NCBI GenBank assembly: GCA_016704325.1
Contig: JADJAG010000001.1
Span: 310,001-374,000, forward strand
From: Chitinophagaceae bacterium
Lineage (GTDB): Bacteria > Bacteroidota > Bacteroidia > Chitinophagales > UBA10324
DNA: 64,000 nt
Direction: 5' to 3'
Notes under the pieces: model-generated
Database searches by the model: none
Told to the model about the DNA's origin: nothing
Seen by the model: only the letters and a program-made list of their open reading frames with translations
Translations under genes and position numbers: made by a program
Shown here: positions 7,901 to 15,265 of the stretch, piece after piece
How positions within the stretch are numbered: position 1 is the first letter of the stretch
Layout of the letters: the number at the start of each line of letters is the position of its first letter

Positions 7901-9277
7901 GATACGCTGCAATTGAATGCAAGCGGTGCCAACAATTTTTCATGGAGTCCCTCTACCTATTTAACAGACCCAACAATCAGCAATCCATATGCATCACCTG
8001 CTCAAACGACTACATATATTGTTACCGGCACAGACCTAGCTGGCTGTATCAATACAGATACCATAACAATTAATGTATTGCCTTTACCATTCGCCTCAGC
8101 CGGGTCAGATACAGCAATTTGTACAGGAGATAGTGTTCTGTTACAGGCAGGCGGTGGCAGTAATTATTTGTGGCAGCCAACAGGTTCTTTAAGTGATAGC
8201 GTCATTTCTAATCCAGTTGCAAAGCCAACAGTAACCACTATTTACATTGTAAAAGTTACTGATGATAGTGGTTGCTACGATTATGATTCAGTAACAATAG
8301 CCACTTATCCACTACCCATAGCAAATGCCGGTGAAGATCAATTCGTATGTTTAGGCGACACCATTAAGCTACAGGCAACTGGTGGTGTACAATTCTTATG
8401 GGTACCTGCAACTTCTCTTTCTTCTGCTACTGTTGATAATCCTGTTGCCACAATTTCAGGAAGCATCACCTATACTGTTTATGTAACAGATGAGAATCAA
8501 TGTACTGGTTCCGATATGATACAGCTTGAACTGATACCTCCGCTCGTGACAATGGTGAGCAGCGATACTGTCATCTGCACTGGCGGAGCAGCTCTTTTGA
8601 GTGCAAGCGGGGGAAATCAATATGCCTGGTTTCCTTCGGAATCGTTGGATAATCCATTCACAGAAAATCCTGTGGCAACACCTATTAATACAACTACTTA
8701 TTCAGTCATTATAAAGGACGGCATATGTTATTCCGACACTTTGCAGGTAAAAGTATTTGTCTCAGAACCATACGTAACCGCAGGAGAAGATGCAGCAGTA
8801 TTAGCAGGAACCTCTTTTCAGCTTAATGCAACAGCATCTCCCGGTCTCTATTCATGGACACCCTCAGAGAACCTAAGTTGTGCCGATTGTTTGAACCCCA
8901 TAGCCAAACCGTTGATAACCACAACTTACACAGTCAGCGTGACCGATTCCTCCGGTTGCACGGCAAGTGATGAAATCACCCTTTCAGTATCATGCACCAT
9001 TGATGCCCTTTATGTTCCAAATGCTTTTACGCCGGACAACAATGGCCATAATGATGTTTTGTTTGTTCGCAGTAATGGCATTATTGATATTACCTATTTC
9101 CGCATCTTTGACCGTTGGGGAAAAATGTTGTTTGAATCAGATGAAATAGAATCAGGTTGGGATGGAACCTTCAAGGGTGCAGCAATGCCTGCAGGAGTTT
9201 ATCTTTATACTTTGCAGGCTTCCTGTGGGAGTAACAATCCAATCTTGAAGCAAGGGAATGTTACATTACTGAGGTAG
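4964..9277 (+). CDS. Giant T9SS type B surface protein with PKD and repeated Ig-like modules
   Basis: A secreted protein of 1437 residues. It has a signal peptide (to about residue 24), then three PKD domains (~26-283, each with WxF/WNFGD-type cores). About fourteen modules of ~76 residues follow (~284-1345). Most read xxDAGxDTxIC-GDSxxL-ASGG-xYxWxP...L-NPxAxPxxTTxYxVTxTDxxGC-xxDSVxIxV; modules 3 and 4 diverge (AGDGVLDSLF / AGNGISDGLF). The last ~90 residues are a gliding-motility-associated/type B sorting domain (VPNAFTPDNNGHND, IFDRWGKMLFES, GWDGTFKG, MPAGVYLYTL). It is likely exported by T9SS and displayed as an adhesin. The next gene is a PorP/SprF protein, the usual partner of type B cargo. 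Confidence 0.93.
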   Translation: MKSIYAAVVAVIINLCCAITYVAAQPVASFIPVFSSPLCNPATVSFINNSSGEGELSYNWQSGIETEADTSGSPIFVYDTCGVFEVILTVTDTLGLSAADTQQIQIYCAPQASFSFVPTFVCDTSTVLFIDESQPKDSIVAWLWNFGDPVSGELDTSDLINPSHYYDEAGVYAITLTISSIQGCKASFPDTLILFDPQVDFGLIDSACVNDSALFADLSTSQDSIIAWSWNFDDPTSGANVSIKKNPIHIYKVAGDYNVRLTITTENGCTQSLKKSIHVYGLPVVSAGTDVTVCTGDSIQLAVQGALQYVWKPSDFVSDSVAQDPFVFPLSTTDFIVTGIDSNGCKASDTIIVIVAPLPATDAGSDTSLCAGTSVTLHASGGIFYLWSPSVYLDNDTLQQPIATPPVSTTFFLTATDALGCSATDSMIATVVPTPEVSITDFETSYCTNSNDVLLTATPAGGFFAGDGVLDSLFQPGSLISGGPYTVIYYYIDSIGCAGSDTASTTIYSPAAIAVSTMDSILCSNALPISFELLPVGGILAGNGISDGLFDPSIAGPGNHEIYYTLTDSNSCLSTDSLQLTVNPLPLINAGIDTSICAGDSVQLLAHGGESYSWFPGSTLTDSLVNNPLAFPPVSTQYTVTANDTNQCMNSDSVWVFILDALAADAGLNDTICYGDTTNLLATGGDKYSWLPIDGLSASNISDPLAFPLVTTMYTVTVNPDSDCPGVDSVLIIVNANPIIEVMSDTALCDGDSLQLQAAGATSYVWEPGTFLSNPLISNPIAFPSATINYVVTGTADNGCSATSSITLIVNELPPVDAGPDSSICTGDTIQLTGSGAVDYLWSPEAFLSQADAVMPLAFPDSTITFYLTGTAASGCFNTDSVQILVISAELVDAGMDTFICIGDSITLNATGGAQYSWSPTSSLSDPLIASPVAFPAVTTIYTVTAGIALNCSFTDTIVLQVNALPVVDAGTDTLICLNDTLQLNASGANNFSWSPSTYLTDPTISNPYASPAQTTTYIVTGTDLAGCINTDTITINVLPLPFASAGSDTAICTGDSVLLQAGGGSNYLWQPTGSLSDSVISNPVAKPTVTTIYIVKVTDDSGCYDYDSVTIATYPLPIANAGEDQFVCLGDTIKLQATGGVQFLWVPATSLSSATVDNPVATISGSITYTVYVTDENQCTGSDMIQLELIPPLVTMVSSDTVICTGGAALLSASGGNQYAWFPSESLDNPFTENPVATPINTTTYSVIIKDGICYSDTLQVKVFVSEPYVTAGEDAAVLAGTSFQLNATASPGLYSWTPSENLSCADCLNPIAKPLITTTYTVSVTDSSGCTASDEITLSVSCTIDALYVPNAFTPDNNGHNDVLFVRSNGIIDITYFRIFDRWGKMLFESDEIESGWDGTFKGAAMPAGVYLYTLQASCGSNNPILKQGNVTLLR

Positions 9278-9361
9278 TACTGCAAAAAAGGAATACTAGT
9301 TAATTATCTGTAAAATGAAATAACACGACTCAAGAACTTTAACCAAGTAAGGAACTCCCAA

Positions 9362-10378
9362 TTGAATCACCGCTGCCAACATATAAAATCACGATTTCTG
9401 CTTACAGCGGCGATATTTGTTTGTACTGCTTCAGTAGCAGTAGCACAGGACAGTCATTTTTCACAGATTTATGAAATGCCTGTTTTATTGAATCCGGCGC
9501 GTACCGGTTTTTTTAAGGACAATTACCGTCTTACCGGAATATACCGAAGTCAATGGAAAGAAATTACGCAACCATACAAAACTTTGTCAGGTGCCTTAGA
9601 TCTAAATGTTCCTGTTGGCAGAAATAAGAACAACATATTTGGTTTTGCGATCATGGATTTTGCTGATAAGGCAGGCGATGCAGATTATTCTACTAACTAT
9701 ATAGAAGCCTGTCTCTCCTATCATAAAAATTTTGGATCCAATTTTTCTCATTACATAGGCATGGGCTTGCTTGGCGGCTTTGCCAGTACTTCATTTGATG
9801 CCTCCAAACTTACCTTTGATGAAGATTTTAATGGAGGCACCAATACTGATATTCCTGTTACGAACAATGCCGGCTATGCAGACCTTTCAATCGGTGCGGA
9901 GTATAATTACCTGAATGAAAAAACACACTTGAATATTGGCATGTCTGTATTTCACATTAATCAGCCATCAGTCAGTTATTATGGCAATGAATATTCAGTT
10001 GTTCACAGAAAATTTGTGATAAATACCGGGCTTGCAAGAGCTATTTCCGAAATGCTTGAAATTGAGCCACGAATTGCATACTGGAAACAGGGAAAATTGA
10101 ATGAGTTGTTACTTGGAGCTGATCTGAAAATTGTACTTGCTAAAAATGCTTCTGCTAACTATGCTATTTATTTGGGAGGCTATTACCGCGTTGGAGATGC
10201 ATTAATTCCGAAACTACGCATTGATATGGGCGACCTTACATTTGGACTCAGTTATGACTTCAACATGGGTAGCTTGTCAGAGATCAACCAATTGGCTGGT
10301 GGTCCGGAATTAACCATTGCTTTCACAGGAAGCATCAAGGGTGTTTCTGCCGGAAGAATATACAATCCACGGTTTTGA
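9362..10378 (+). CDS. PorP/SprF family T9SS outer-membrane protein
   Basis: A 338-residue predicted outer-membrane barrel with a signal peptide (cleavage near VAVAQ). The typical family start after cleavage is present: DSHFSQIYEMPVLLNPARTG, then YRSQWKEIT and YKTLSGALD. PorP/SprF proteins are T9SS components or accessories; some are needed for secretion of a neighbouring type B cargo, as SprF is for SprB. It lies 84 bases after the giant type B gene in the same direction, so the two probably work as a pair. The start is TTG: no ATG exists between the upstream TAA and the signal sequence. Confidence 0.9.
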   Translation: MNHRCQHIKSRFLLTAAIFVCTASVAVAQDSHFSQIYEMPVLLNPARTGFFKDNYRLTGIYRSQWKEITQPYKTLSGALDLNVPVGRNKNNIFGFAIMDFADKAGDADYSTNYIEACLSYHKNFGSNFSHYIGMGLLGGFASTSFDASKLTFDEDFNGGTNTDIPVTNNAGYADLSIGAEYNYLNEKTHLNIGMSVFHINQPSVSYYGNEYSVVHRKFVINTGLARAISEMLEIEPRIAYWKQGKLNELLLGADLKIVLAKNASANYAIYLGGYYRVGDALIPKLRIDMGDLTFGLSYDFNMGSLSEINQLAGGPELTIAFTGSIKGVSAGRIYNPRF

Positions 10379-10389
10379 TCTTTACAATG

Positions 10390-10896
10390 TTAAAACCGAA
10401 ACCAAATAAATCTTCTTTTCTTTTTTCCCGGTGCAACTGATTTTTGTGCATATCCTGAAATATTCTCCGGTCGTAATACCGGTGCTGAAATGAAATCATT
10501 CAGTCCATAAGAGCTTAATAAGAAGTTATTTGTATTGTCGGCAAGAAATTGTTGTTGCTTCTCAATATCAAAATAAAACTTTCCAATACCCGGAGCAAGA
10601 TAACTGCCCTTCTGGACAAGGTCTCGTTCAATATCCGTCACGAAATCTGAAACCTTTTTTTTCGCAGCTTCAAAACTGATGTTTTCAAAATTGGAAATAT
10701 AAAATATCAAAAGGTCATCCTGAGCCGCCACATCCTTATCAAATGAAAGCGATTTATGCGGTGGTTGGAACAGATGCTGCGTTGGATGTATGCTTGCCGG
10801 TGCGTAAGCAGCTACCAGGGCTCCAAAGCCTGGAATCACAACTTTATCATTTCTTAATAAGAGTTTACAGAGGTATTCCGGAACATTCATATGCAT
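10390..10896 (-). CDS. CCDC81-like HU-domain protein
   Basis: A 168-residue protein with two HU-like domains of the kind called CCDC81-like prokaryotic HU. The first covers YLCKLLLRNDKVVIPGFGAL to ISNFENISFEAAKKKV. The second covers FVTDIERDLVQKGSYLAPGIGKFYFD. In many Bacteroidota this pair is followed by a membrane segment and a SPOR peptidoglycan-binding domain. Here the protein ends in a basic tail (GKKKRRFIWFRF) with neither. It may bind DNA or a septal partner; the function is unknown. It converges on the PorP/SprF gene. The start is ATG at 10896, with a second ATG two codons later. Confidence 0.7.
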   Translation of the reverse strand: MHMNVPEYLCKLLLRNDKVVIPGFGALVAAYAPASIHPTQHLFQPPHKSLSFDKDVAAQDDLLIFYISNFENISFEAAKKKVSDFVTDIERDLVQKGSYLAPGIGKFYFDIEKQQQFLADNTNNFLLSSYGLNDFISAPVLRPENISGYAQKSVAPGKKKRRFIWFRF

Positions 10897-11015
10897 TACA
10901 CAATTAGCCGTTAAAAATAACTATTTCGATGTGAGGATATTTATAACGTTAAGTTTTGGTTAAATTGAATAAATTAGCCGATTCCAAAATACAACACCTT
11001 TAGACTTTGCATGAT

Positions 11016-12305
11016 ATGATACAACGTTTGGTTTTCCTCTTATTGCTGTTTGCTTCTGTCGGTGGCAAAGGTTATGCTCAATCCGTCACTTTTTCAGAAC
11101 TTAATTACAATTCAGATTCTACTACAAATTCAAGTAATTGGGTGGAACTCTACAATTATGGTTCATCTTCTGTTGATCTCACCGGTTGGTTTCTGAAAGA
11201 CAACAATAACGCCAATCTCTTCACCTTCCCGTCAGGTACCAACGTCGCAGCCGGTGCAAGACTTGTTGTGGTGAACAATGTTGCAGAGTTCACCGGGCAA
11301 TTTCCACTCGTAACAAATTATTTAGGAGCGATGGATTTTAGCTTTGGAAATGATGCTGATGAAGTGAGGCTTTTTGATAATGCAGGTATCTTAAAACTCT
11401 ATATGAGTTATACCGATACACTACCATGGCCTGAAGGTGCAGATGGAACAGGGAGAACTATAGAACTTATCGATGCACTTGTTTCCCCTGATACGCCAAC
11501 CAATTGGTTTGTGGGTTGCATGAAAGGTTCTCCGGGAAAGGCCTTCACTCCTTGCGATGATCCATTGGTTTTCTCAGAAATAAACTACAATTCCGATACC
11601 TTGCTTGATTCCGGAGATTGGATCGAATTGTATAATCGCTCAACAGGAGGTATCAATTTAACAGGTTGGAGTTTTAAAGACAGTAATGACGACAACCCTT
11701 ACTTCTTTCCGGTTAACACCCAAATTGCTGCTGGTGCGCGTCTGGTAATTGTCCACGATACTGCCAAATTTAAAATCCGGCATCCTGATGTTACAAATTA
11801 TGTAGGCCCTTTTACTTTTAATCTAAGTAATGATGGCGAGATGGTCAGGCTATTTAATTTCCAGGGCAAGCTTACTTTCTCAATTGTTTACGATGACGAC
11901 GGAGACTGGCCTGCCGGTGCAGACGGTGGTGATTATACACTGGAATTATTGAGCGCAACCGGCAATATGAATAGTTTTTCCAATTGGTTTACCGGTTGCC
12001 CGGAAGGGTCACCCGGACAGGAATACGATCCTAATTGCAATGTTGGCATCGAATCCGTTGTGAATAATCCCCTGGTGGCAATGGTTTCGCAACAAGACGA
12101 TATTATTCTTATTCAGTTCAGTCAAGAAGTTCAAAATCAAAAAAAATCAGTCTCACTCTATAATTTGTTTGGTCAGGAATTTCTGAAGAAGGACAGTACA
12201 GGATCTGAGATCTCTCTAGAAACCCGGAATTTACCATCCGGAATTTATGTGTTGTCAGTACGATCCGGTATTTCATTTTGGTCAAAGAAATTATTCATCC
12301 ATTAA
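11016..12305 (+). CDS. T9SS-secreted protein with two lamin-tail domains
   Basis: A secreted protein of ~429 residues: signal peptide (ends near GYAQS), two lamin-tail domains (LTD), and a type A T9SS sorting domain. The LTD copies begin VTFSELNYNSD...WVELYN and LVFSEINYNSD...WIELYN. Each has DLTGWFLKDN/NLTGWSFKDS, AAGARLV and a final Cys near a GSPG motif. The C-terminus has SLYNLFGQEF, NLPSGIYVLSV and a basic end. An upstream in-frame TTG at 11007 would add three residues; the ATG at 11016 is preferred. Bacterial LTDs are thought to bind surfaces or ligands, but the target is unknown. It heads a six-gene same-strand run that includes a VTC-domain gene. Confidence 0.88.
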   Translation: MIQRLVFLLLLFASVGGKGYAQSVTFSELNYNSDSTTNSSNWVELYNYGSSSVDLTGWFLKDNNNANLFTFPSGTNVAAGARLVVVNNVAEFTGQFPLVTNYLGAMDFSFGNDADEVRLFDNAGILKLYMSYTDTLPWPEGADGTGRTIELIDALVSPDTPTNWFVGCMKGSPGKAFTPCDDPLVFSEINYNSDTLLDSGDWIELYNRSTGGINLTGWSFKDSNDDNPYFFPVNTQIAAGARLVIVHDTAKFKIRHPDVTNYVGPFTFNLSNDGEMVRLFNFQGKLTFSIVYDDDGDWPAGADGGDYTLELLSATGNMNSFSNWFTGCPEGSPGQEYDPNCNVGIESVVNNPLVAMVSQQDDIILIQFSQEVQNQKKSVSLYNLFGQEFLKKDSTGSEISLETRNLPSGIYVLSVRSGISFWSKKLFIH

Positions 12306-12320
12306 AACACACGGTTTAAT

Positions 12321-12725
12321 TTGAAACCTGAAATTAAGATTCTGTTAATATTTCTGCTATTAATTGGTGCATTGTTTCCAATCAGTTCTTGTAAGAAGGG
12401 ACCTGGAGAAGGAGGAACTTCCATATTACATGGCAAGATTAGGATTGAAGATTATAATGGTGCCGGCGTATTACAAGCTACTTATTATGCTCAGGAAGAA
12501 AGGGTGTACCTGATATTTGGCGATGAAGGATTTTATGGTCTGGATACCAGGACCAGTTTTGACGGAGTTTATGAATTTAAGTACCTCACAAAAGGAAGCT
12601 ATACCGTGTTTGCCTATGCAGATTGCGATACCTGTGCTTCTGGTGTAATCGCGGTTTCTAAAGAAATTGAAATCACTGAAAAAAATGCAACCACGGAAGT
12701 TGATGAAATCGTTTTGAGAAAATAG
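12321..12725 (+). CDS. Small exported lipoprotein
   Basis: A 134-residue lipoprotein with a hydrophobic signal and lipobox (PISSC, Cys about residue 24). It is followed by a KKGPGEGG linker and a beta-rich domain (ILHGKIRIEDYN, YEFKYLTKGSYTVFAY, CDTCASG) that looks like a carboxypeptidase-regulatory-type beta sandwich. It starts at TTG 15 bases after the lamin-tail gene and is followed 13 bases later by the next gene, so it is almost certainly cotranscribed. Function unknown; it could be an outer-membrane-anchored partner of the VTC/DUF4956 proteins downstream. Confidence 0.7.
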   Translation: MKPEIKILLIFLLLIGALFPISSCKKGPGEGGTSILHGKIRIEDYNGAGVLQATYYAQEERVYLIFGDEGFYGLDTRTSFDGVYEFKYLTKGSYTVFAYADCDTCASGVIAVSKEIEITEKNATTEVDEIVLRK

Positions 12726-12738
12726 AAAATTTATATCA

Positions 12739-13182
12739 ATGAAGAGTAATTGGATACTTACAAAAGTAATAGCACGGATATCGCTCCTTATTCCGCTTAT
12801 GGCGATCATGCTCCTTGGAAACAAATTGCAGGCACAGGAACTGCCTCAAACTGGCAAGATCAAGTCGGTCACTGAAGTAGTGATCGAATCCAAAGGTGGA
12901 AAGGAAACAGAGGTTCGAAAGTCGTTCAGGGCATATAACGAAAAGGGCAATCTGACGGAGGAAATTGAATATGATGATGATGGAAAAATAAAAAACCACA
13001 CCACAAGTGAATACAATGAGAAACAACAAAAAGTAAAAGAAACTGCTTTTCTACCTGATGGTAAAATTGAAAGTATTGCATTGTATACTTATGACCCTGA
13101 GGGTAACAGAATTTCTAAAACTACCATGAATAAGGATGGCTCTGTAAAATCAAAGAAAGTATTTCACTATGAATACCGTTGA
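12739..13182 (+). CDS. Exported YwqK-like repeat protein
   Basis: A 147-residue protein with a signal peptide (cleavage near LQAQE). The short repeated units are of the kind seen in YwqK/MORN- or RHS-like proteins: RAYNEKGNLTEEIEYDDDGK, SEYNEKQQKVKETAFLPDGK, YTYDPEGNRISKTTMNKDGS. These form extended beta structure. It is probably periplasmic. Its last 14 bases overlap the start of the VTC-domain gene, a sign of translational coupling. Function unknown. Confidence 0.7.
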   Translation: MKSNWILTKVIARISLLIPLMAIMLLGNKLQAQELPQTGKIKSVTEVVIESKGGKETEVRKSFRAYNEKGNLTEEIEYDDDGKIKNHTTSEYNEKQQKVKETAFLPDGKIESIALYTYDPEGNRISKTTMNKDGSVKSKKVFHYEYR

Positions 13183-13954
13183 GCAAGGAAGGGAGCGTGA
13201 GGAGCTGACACGATTGTTGTCAGCATTTAAGCCAATTACACTTAAAGAAATGGAATCGGTACAGTTGATGAGCCGATTTGATATGAAGTACGTTTTCCGC
13301 CTTTCGCAATTGCCTGCTTTCTTAAAAACGGTAGCTGAAGATTACCAGGTTCTTTTAATTGACGGCTTGCAGCTGTTTCGATATGAGAATCAATATTTTG
13401 ATACTGCTTCACTTAAATCATACCATGATCATCATAATAGCCGTTCCAGCAGGTACAAGATCAGATATCGAAGATACCTCGACAATGACAAGTGCTTCTT
13501 AGAAGTAAAACAGAAAATCAATACCGGTCTTACGAAAAAATCAAGGCTGCGGGTTGCCGAATTCAAAAACGAACTTTCTTCTTCTGAAGTTGAATTCACC
13601 AGAGAACAACTGGGCGTTAATCCCGAACAACTGTTTCCACAGATCGCCAATAATTTTTCACGTATAACATTGGTAAACATTGCTGCAGGTGAACGGGTCA
13701 CCATTGATCTGCTCATCAGCTTTAAACGTGGTGTGGCTGAAAGGACGCTGAATCAACTCGTTATCGCCGAAGTAAAACAACAGCATGTCAGCTCCCTATC
13801 GGTTTGGAAAAAATTAATGCAATCAAACCGTATCTTTCCGACCCGCATCAGCAAGTATTGCCTTGGCACCTTGCTCACCAATCCGGGAATTAAATACAAT
13901 CGCTTCAAACCAAAATTAACTGTACTAAAAAAAATCTGTGATGTTGCTTATTGA
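13169..13954 (+). CDS. VTC-domain protein (polyphosphate polymerase-like)
   Basis: A 261-residue cytoplasmic protein with a VTC domain. This is the tunnel-shaped catalytic fold that makes polyphosphate from ATP in the yeast VTC complex and belongs to the triphosphate tunnel metalloenzymes. Basic and acidic tunnel motifs are visible: SRFDMKYVF, NQYFDT, YKIRYRRY, CFLEVKQK, KKSRLR, AEVKQQ and RISKYCLG. Bacterial VTC genes are commonly paired with a DUF4956 membrane protein, which is the next gene here (14-bp overlap, or 17 with its GTG start). Polymerase activity is inferred from the family; no SPX domain is present. Confidence 0.85.
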   Translation: MNTVEQGREREELTRLLSAFKPITLKEMESVQLMSRFDMKYVFRLSQLPAFLKTVAEDYQVLLIDGLQLFRYENQYFDTASLKSYHDHHNSRSSRYKIRYRRYLDNDKCFLEVKQKINTGLTKKSRLRVAEFKNELSSSEVEFTREQLGVNPEQLFPQIANNFSRITLVNIAAGERVTIDLLISFKRGVAERTLNQLVIAEVKQQHVSSLSVWKKLMQSNRIFPTRISKYCLGTLLTNPGIKYNRFKPKLTVLKKICDVAY

Positions 13955-14561
13955 ATTGTTCTTTACCACTGTCAACTATATTTTCTGGGATTCCGCCGAC
14001 CTGTTGGACCTATTACTTCGATTTGCTTTTAATTTCCTCGTTGCTTACGTGATCATCAGATGGATCTATTATCCTACCCATAAAAACAAGGATTATCTCT
14101 TCACCTACTTCCTTTTTAACATCATAATTTTCATGTTGTGCTATATGATGCGTAATACGCAACTGGAGATTGGTGTAGCATTCGGGTTATTTGCGGTATT
14201 TTCTATTCTCAGGTACAGAACACTTAATGTGGGTGTGATGGACATGGCCTATCTCTTTCTGATTATAAGCGTTGGTGTAATCAACTCGCTCAGCAATGAA
14301 CAGGTAAGCATTGCAGAAGTGCTATTCGCTAATTTGCTTATTGTTGGCGCCATTTTTATTCTTGAAAAAGTCTGGCTCGTAAGAATTGCTGCCAACAAGG
14401 TTGTCATTTATGAAAAGATTGAAAATATCCGTCCGGAGAATTATGAGAAGTTGCTCGCTGATCTTAAAGAACGAACAGGCTTAAATGTGCACCGTGTTGA
14501 AATAGGCAGGGTCGATTTCATGCGTGATATAGCACGTATCCGGATATTTTATTTTGATTAG
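13941..14561 (+). CDS. DUF4956 membrane protein (VTC partner)
   Basis: A polytopic membrane protein of ~206 residues. It has about four helices in the first 140 residues and a cytosolic C-terminal domain of ~70 residues (RPENYEKLLADLKERTGLNVHRVEIGRVDF, quoted here only by its ends RPENYE and GRVDF). The family motif LRYRTLNVGVMDMAYLF is clear. DUF4956 genes sit beside VTC-domain genes in many bacteria and probably anchor the enzyme or form a channel for its product. The start is the ATG at 13941; a GTG immediately before it is also possible. It overlaps the VTC gene. Confidence 0.85.
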   Translation: MLLIELFFTTVNYIFWDSADLLDLLLRFAFNFLVAYVIIRWIYYPTHKNKDYLFTYFLFNIIIFMLCYMMRNTQLEIGVAFGLFAVFSILRYRTLNVGVMDMAYLFLIISVGVINSLSNEQVSIAEVLFANLLIVGAIFILEKVWLVRIAANKVVIYEKIENIRPENYEKLLADLKERTGLNVHRVEIGRVDFMRDIARIRIFYFD

Positions 14562-14635
14562 CTGGTTTAAAAACGAAACCCCTGTTCCGTAAATATTTCT
14601 GTTTTTTCTTTTGGTTCCTGCTCTTAACCAGCAGT

Positions 14636-15223
14636 GTGGCTTATGCACAGGAAACTATTTTCCAAACATGGACAAGCGCCGGGATAGAAAAGAAGTTATC
14701 TAAGAAACTTTCTTTGCTGGTATCTGAAGAACTCCGGTTAGGTTATAACAAACCTAATGAGTATTCTTTCCTGTCTGAAGCAGGCATGAAGTATAAATTG
14801 GGGAAGAAAATGGATGCAAGTTTTAATTTCAGAGTAACAGTCAAGGCAAATGAAATTGCATACAGGCCATATATTGACCTGAGTTATGAAATAGATATTC
14901 AAAAATTCACCATAGAACCCAGGTTGCGATATCAGTATCAGCTGCAAAAAAATGAGCCTGCGGAAAATTATTTCAGAGCAAAAACAACTCTTAAGTATGA
15001 GATAAACAAACAATGGCAGCCATATGTGTCCGGTGAATTGTTCTATCATGCATTTTACTATAAGGGTAGTTTATTTGACGAATACAGGCTTGCGGCAGGC
15101 ATTGAGCATACCTACAAGAAAGCGCATACCATAAAGCTATACTACCTGTTTGACCAGGAGTTCAATGTAAATAATCCAACACAACGTCATGCAGCAGGAC
15201 TTGCATATGAATATGAATTTTAA
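14636..15223 (+). CDS. DUF2490 outer-membrane protein, start codon uncertain
   Basis: A beta-barrel-like protein of ~195 residues with DUF2490 features: ETIFQTWTSAGIEKKLSKKL, repeated amphipathic strands, and a C-terminal aromatic end (GLAYEYEF). The first standard start in frame is GTG at 14636, but this cuts a clear signal peptide. The frame is open upstream to a TGA at 14555-14557 and encodes KTKPLFRKYF, then CFFFWFLLLTSSVAYAQ. The true start is therefore upstream, at CTG 14582 or at the TTA at 14567, where Met-Lys-Thr-Lys would be expected. It follows DUF4956 closely and is probably the outer-membrane member of that operon. Confidence 0.7.
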   Translation: MAYAQETIFQTWTSAGIEKKLSKKLSLLVSEELRLGYNKPNEYSFLSEAGMKYKLGKKMDASFNFRVTVKANEIAYRPYIDLSYEIDIQKFTIEPRLRYQYQLQKNEPAENYFRAKTTLKYEINKQWQPYVSGELFYHAFYYKGSLFDEYRLAAGIEHTYKKAHTIKLYYLFDQEFNVNNPTQRHAAGLAYEYEF

Positions 15224-15265
15224 TCATTTGAGCATCATCTTCAATCTATCATTATTTCAGAGGAT

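Noticed and set aside
5816..8990. Periodic repeats in the giant T9SS gene as a possible CRISPR or satellite array
   Set aside because: The period is ~228 bases, in frame, and conserved at protein rather than DNA level; these are protein modules.
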